Origin: Streptomyces sp. CB00455
GTDB taxonomy: Bacteria > Actinomycetota > Actinomycetes > Streptomycetales > Streptomycetaceae
Reading direction: 5' to 3'
Assembly: GCF_001905445.1 (NCBI RefSeq)
Contig: NZ_LIVQ01000001.1
Span: 1,426,001 to 1,490,000, forward strand
Length of the DNA stretch: 64,000 nucleotides
The notes beneath the pieces are model-generated. The model had not been told where the DNA came from, did not search any database, and saw only the letters and a program-made list of their open reading frames with translations. Of this stretch, positions 60,610 to 64,000 are shown one piece after another (position 1 is the first letter of the stretch; the number at the start of each line of letters is the position of its first letter). A program made the translations under genes and the position numbers.

Positions 60610-61608
60610 GAAATGGCGGTACGGGTGGGCGCGGCACGGAGGGCGTACGGGTGCACGAGCGGCCGGAGGTGATGTCGCGGAGGGCGCGTTCAGAGCGGGC
60701 GGGCCGCGGGACGGCGGGGCCGGAAGGCCGGCGGCGCCGTGGAGCAGCCGGCGCTCAGGCTCGGCGCGGGGCCGGACAGCGGCCCGGACACCCGGCCGGC
60801 GCGGTACACGGGCCGGTGGTGTGGAGCCGCGGGGCGAGGAGTGCGTTCGCGGACATGGCTCGGAGCCTGTCAGCGCTCCCGGCGCCGGTCAACCCCCGCC
60901 GGCACGGGCCGGGTGAGCAGTGCCGCGAACCGTCCGGATCACGAAAGCTGCAGGTGGCGGCCGGTTCCCGCCCCGGCGGAAGCCCGGCCGGGGCGGCCGG
61001 AAACCGTGGCCGGATTTCACGCCCCCGCAACGCGACCGCCACGCCCCCTACGCGCACCCCCTCCCCTCGCGCAAACGGCGACGGGCCCCGGCACCCCACG
61101 CTCCGGCGCGGCGGAAACGCGGCCGCCAGGCAAATCGGTCCCCGCCGGGCCGACAGCTACCGCAGCCAAGGCCGCCCCCGCCGGGCCCCCGCACGGCACA
61201 CGCCGCAGCCACGCCCGGCCGCGCCCTGCCAAGCCGCCCGCGCGGCACACCCCGCAGCTGAACCCGTCCTCACCACGACCACGGCCCGGGCCGACAGCCA
61301 CCGCAGCCAAGGCCGCCCCCGCACGGCCCGCCCCGGCCACGCCCGGCCCTACCCCGCCTAGCCGCCGGCACGGCGCGTCGGCACAGCCGAGCCCGTCCCC
61401 GACCCCGCCAGCCCCCAAGGGCCCCGCCCCAGCCCCCGATCCGCGAAGCCCCCGCGAGGAAACCCGCCGGAACCCGCCCGCACCCGGCACGACCCGCCAG
61501 CCCAAGGCCCCACCCCGCCGAGCCCCAGCCCCAGGCCCCACCCCGCCGAGCCCCCCGCAGGGGACCCGGCATGATCGGGGGACACCTTTCACCCCCCGAG
61601 GAGCCCCC
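60610..61608. other. 1-kb non-coding GC-rich region with direct repeats
   Basis: No gene is supported between the TauD-like and ROK genes. A 35-bp segment at 61147-61181 recurs with one mismatch at 61288-61322 (core CCGCAGCCAAGGCCGCCCCC), and flanking sequence is loosely similar, indicating an old duplication of about 140 bp. The stretch 61350-61590 is Pro-codon-like CCCC-rich sequence. The ROK promoter must lie here but was not identified. Confidence 0.55.
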
Positions 61609-62781
61609 GTGACACGCATGGCCGGTGACAGCCGGGCCGCCGCCAATGCCGCCACCGTGCTGCGGACGGTGCTGGAGCACGGTCCCGTCGCGCGCAGCGC
61701 GATCGCCCGGCTCTGCGGCCTGAGCCCCGCCGCCGTGTCCCGGCAGACCACCGGCCTGCTCCGCTCCGGCCTGCTGCGCGAACTGCCCGGCCCCGCCGAC
61801 GGGGTGGGCCGGCCGCGGATCCCGCTGGACCTGCACACCGGGCCCGTCGGCGGCCCGGTCGCCGCCGGCCTGCACATCGGCGTGCCCGCCTCGACCTTCA
61901 GCCTCGTCGATCTGCGGGGCCGCATCCTCGCCCGGCGGTCCTTCCCGCACCAGGGCCGGCCCCCCGCCGGCCTCTCCGCCGAGATCACCGCCGAACTCGG
62001 CCGTTTCCTGGCCGCGTTCGACACCGGTCGCCCGGTCCTCGGGGTCGGCGCCGCCCTCGGCGGCTGGGTCGACCCCGACACGGGAACCGTCGTGCGCCAC
62101 CCCGCGCTCCGCTGGCAGCGCAAGCCGCTCGGCGCCGAACTCGCCACCGCCCTCGGCCTGCCCGTACGCGTCGACAACCACGCCCGCGCCGTCGCGCGGG
62201 CCGAGATCCTCTTCGGCAGGCCGGAGGCCCGCCGAAGCCTGGTGCACCTGTTCATCGGCAACGTCGTCGACGCCGCCTTCGGCATCGAGGGGACCGTGCA
62301 CCAGGGCCCCGGCTCGGCCGCGGGCGACGTCGCCCACCTGCCGGTGCCCCGGTCGCCGACGCCCTGCCCGTGCGGCCGTACCGGCTGCCTCCAGGCCACG
62401 GCCTCCGATGCCGCGCTCGGCGCGGAGGCGGTGCGCCGGGGCATCGTCCCGGACCCGTCCGTCAACCTGCTGGTGGACGCGGCCGCCACCGGCGATCCGC
62501 GCGCCGACCGGCTGCTGCGCGAGCGCGCCCGCGCCGTGGGCCGTGCGGCGGCGCTTCTGTTGGATGTCTTCAATCCCGCGGTCATGGTCGTCACCGAGCT
62601 GGCGAGCGTGCTGCACGAGGGATACCTGGAGGAGATCCGCGGCGCCGCGGCGGCGTTCTCGCACGTCTGCGACGACCCCGGCCGGATCGTCGGCCCGCAC
62701 GCCGGGCCGGCCGTGCTCCCGGAGGCGGCGGCAACGGTGCTGCTCAGCCGGGTGTTCCGGGACCCCTTCGGCATCGCGTGA
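61609..62781 (+). CDS. ROK family transcriptional regulator
   Basis: A 390-residue NagC/XylR-type protein. An N-terminal winged HTH (about 12-70, RSAIARLCGLSPAAVSRQTT) is fused to a ROK sugar-kinase-like domain (about 85-385). The ROK zinc motif is CPCGRTGCLQ. The kinase glycine loop is altered (IGNVVDAAFGIEG), consistent with a regulator that binds but does not phosphorylate its ligand. GTG at 61609 follows GAGGAG, which decides the start over earlier in-frame codons. It is divergent from the organosulfur operon and may repress it, though the 1-kb gap weakens the link. Confidence 0.9.
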   Translation: MTRMAGDSRAAANAATVLRTVLEHGPVARSAIARLCGLSPAAVSRQTTGLLRSGLLRELPGPADGVGRPRIPLDLHTGPVGGPVAAGLHIGVPASTFSLVDLRGRILARRSFPHQGRPPAGLSAEITAELGRFLAAFDTGRPVLGVGAALGGWVDPDTGTVVRHPALRWQRKPLGAELATALGLPVRVDNHARAVARAEILFGRPEARRSLVHLFIGNVVDAAFGIEGTVHQGPGSAAGDVAHLPVPRSPTPCPCGRTGCLQATASDAALGAEAVRRGIVPDPSVNLLVDAAATGDPRADRLLRERARAVGRAAALLLDVFNPAVMVVTELASVLHEGYLEEIRGAAAAFSHVCDDPGRIVGPHAGPAVLPEAAATVLLSRVFRDPFGIA

Positions 62782-62842
62782 GAGTGCGAGATCACACCCG
62801 TCGGTATGGTGCCACCTGAGCGCCCTCCCCTACATTCGAGCC

Positions 62843-64000
62843 ATGACGGTCCTGCCTGACGACGGGCTCTCCCTGGCCGCCGAGTTCCCTGACGCGACGC
62901 ATGAGCAGTGGCAGCGCCTTGTAGAGGGCGTACTGCGCAAGTCGGGCAAGGAAGCCTCCGGCGAGGCCGCTGAAGACGCGTTGTCCACCCCACTCGAGGA
63001 CGGGCTCACCACCCGCCCGCTGTACACCGCGCCGCCCGACGGGACGGCTCCCGACACCGGTTTCCCCGGCTTCGCCCCCTTCGTACGGGGCGGCAGGCCG
63101 CAGGGCACCACCGCGAACGGCTGGGACGTGCGCCAGCGCCTCGCCGGGACCGATCCGGCCCGCGTGAACGAGGCCGCCCTCGCCGATCTGGAGAACGGGG
63201 TCACCTCCCTCTGGCTGACCGTGGGCCCCGCCGGCATCCCGCTCGACGCCCTCCCCCGGGCGCTCGACGGGGTCTACCTGGACCTCGCTCCCGTCTCCCT
63301 GGACGCCGGCGCCGCATACGAGGGCGCCGCGCGCGCCCTGCTGGACCTGTACGCGCAGCGCGGCGTCTCCCCCGGGGACGTGCGGGCTGCGCTCGGCGCC
63401 GACCCGCTGGGCCACGAGGCCCGGACGGGCGAAGCCCTGGACCAGGCCGCCGCCGTATCCCTGGCCCGCCGGGCCGCCGGGGAGTACCCCGGCGTCCGCG
63501 CCCTGACCGTGGACGCCTTGCCCTACCACGAGGCCGGCGGCAGCGCCGCCGAGGAGCTGGGCCTGTCCCTGGCCACCGGCGTGGCCTACCTGCGGGCCCT
63601 GACGGGGGCCGGGCTGAGCACCGAAGCCGCCCTCGGGCAGCTGGAGTTCCGCTACGCCGCCACCGCCGACCAGTTCCTCACCATCGCCAAGCTGCGCGCC
63701 GCGCGCCGCCTGTGGGCCCGCGTCGCCGAAGCCTCGCGGGCCCCGGAGGCGGGCGCCCAGCTCCAGCACGCCGTGACCTCGCCGGTGATGATGACCCGGC
63801 GCGACCCCTGGGTGAACATGCTGCGCACCACCGTGGCCTGCATGGCCGCGGGCGTGGGCGGGGCGGACGCGGTCACCGTGCTCCCCTTCGACCACGAGCT
63901 GGGCCTGCCGGACGCCTTCGCGCGCCGCATCGCCCGCAACACCTCCACCGTCCTGCTGGAGGAGTCACACCTGGCCCGGGTCATCGACCCGGCCGGCGGT
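62843..64000 (+). CDS. mutA: methylmalonyl-CoA mutase small subunit, 5' part
   Basis: 386 codons are visible before the right edge, no stop reached. MTVLPDDGLSLAAEFPDATH onward, FAPFVRGGRPQGTTANGWDV, LYLDL/VYLDLAPVSL and MMTRRDPWVNMLRTTVACMA match the small (beta) subunit of adenosylcobalamin-dependent methylmalonyl-CoA mutase. That subunit has a degenerate TIM barrel and forms the heterodimer with MutB, which is expected just downstream. The enzyme interconverts succinyl-CoA and methylmalonyl-CoA, feeding polyketide precursors and propionate metabolism. The gene is 61 bp after the ROK gene. Confidence 0.93.
   Translation, partial: MTVLPDDGLSLAAEFPDATHEQWQRLVEGVLRKSGKEASGEAAEDALSTPLEDGLTTRPLYTAPPDGTAPDTGFPGFAPFVRGGRPQGTTANGWDVRQRLAGTDPARVNEAALADLENGVTSLWLTVGPAGIPLDALPRALDGVYLDLAPVSLDAGAAYEGAARALLDLYAQRGVSPGDVRAALGADPLGHEARTGEALDQAAAVSLARRAAGEYPGVRALTVDALPYHEAGGSAAEELGLSLATGVAYLRALTGAGLSTEAALGQLEFRYAATADQFLTIAKLRAARRLWARVAEASRAPEAGAQLQHAVTSPVMMTRRDPWVNMLRTTVACMAAGVGGADAVTVLPFDHELGLPDAFARRIARNTSTVLLEESHLARVIDPAGG

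Noticed and set aside
60739..61608. 290-codon N-terminal extension of the ROK regulator
   Set aside because: Pro/Ala/Arg-rich low complexity with duplicated DNA segments, and a strong GAGGAG immediately before GTG 61609.

Overview
The window is a high-GC actinobacterial chromosome segment, almost certainly Streptomyces. Evidence is the very high GC at third codon positions, frequent GTG starts, many 4-bp ATGA/GTGA gene overlaps, an F420-type luciferase-like oxidoreductase, a SepF paralog, a stand-alone HATPase regulator, and an aconitase gene divergent from an XRE-MurA fusion. No rRNA, tRNA, CRISPR array, insertion sequence or phage gene was found.

Layout. 1-2067: start of aconitase (acnA) and a divergent MurA-like gene carrying an N-terminal HTH. 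2231-7567: aldo/keto reductase with a divergent MmyB-type regulator, a cytochrome P450 and a DHA2 drug exporter. 7620-28042: a large block that reads as collagen/gelatin utilisation: S9 peptidase, dipeptide ABC transporter (5 genes), FadR-type GntR regulator, a four-gene hydroxyproline operon (Pyr4H2C-deaminase-like DHDPS homologue, two proline-racemase-superfamily enzymes, ornithine-cyclodeaminase-like reductase), a three-gene FAD/[2Fe-2S] hydroxyproline dehydrogenase operon, a secreted M9 collagenase and a divergent Xaa-Pro aminopeptidase. A 15-bp motif of the form GTGA-N-AT-N3-AC recurs at the promoters of this block, and the dppA and collagenase promoters share an identical 31-bp segment. 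I read this as one GntR regulon running from extracellular collagen to hydroxyproline catabolism.

28457-36849: a 2-aminobenzoate (or related aryl-CoA) cluster: RidA, acyl-CoA dehydrogenase, aryl-CoA ligase, PaaX-type regulator, GNAT, bifunctional FAD-monooxygenase/OYE reductase, enoyl-CoA hydratase. Two of its promoters share a 13-bp motif. 37061-40528: HATPase regulator, ornithine carbamoyltransferase, arginine deiminase, small secreted protein. 40681-46748: Pnkp/Hen1 RNA repair pair behind homocysteine methyltransferase and a luciferase-like oxidoreductase. 46953-50913: two hypothetical proteins, a MazG-like pyrophosphohydrolase, a P-loop ATPase and a SepF paralog. 51141-52061: MDR oxidoreductase. 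52198-60563: organosulfur acquisition cluster (ferredoxin, frameshifted flavoprotein, FMN monooxygenase, SsuCBA-like transporter, FMN reductase, TauD-like dioxygenase) next to a divergent ROK regulator at 61609. 62843-64000: 5' part of methylmalonyl-CoA mutase small subunit.

The most notable items are the collagen/hydroxyproline regulon with its shared operators, a proline-racemase-family enzyme with dehydratase-like sequence but a Cys/Cys active site, a RidA inside the aryl-CoA cluster, and a one-base frameshift in the AprA-like flavoprotein.
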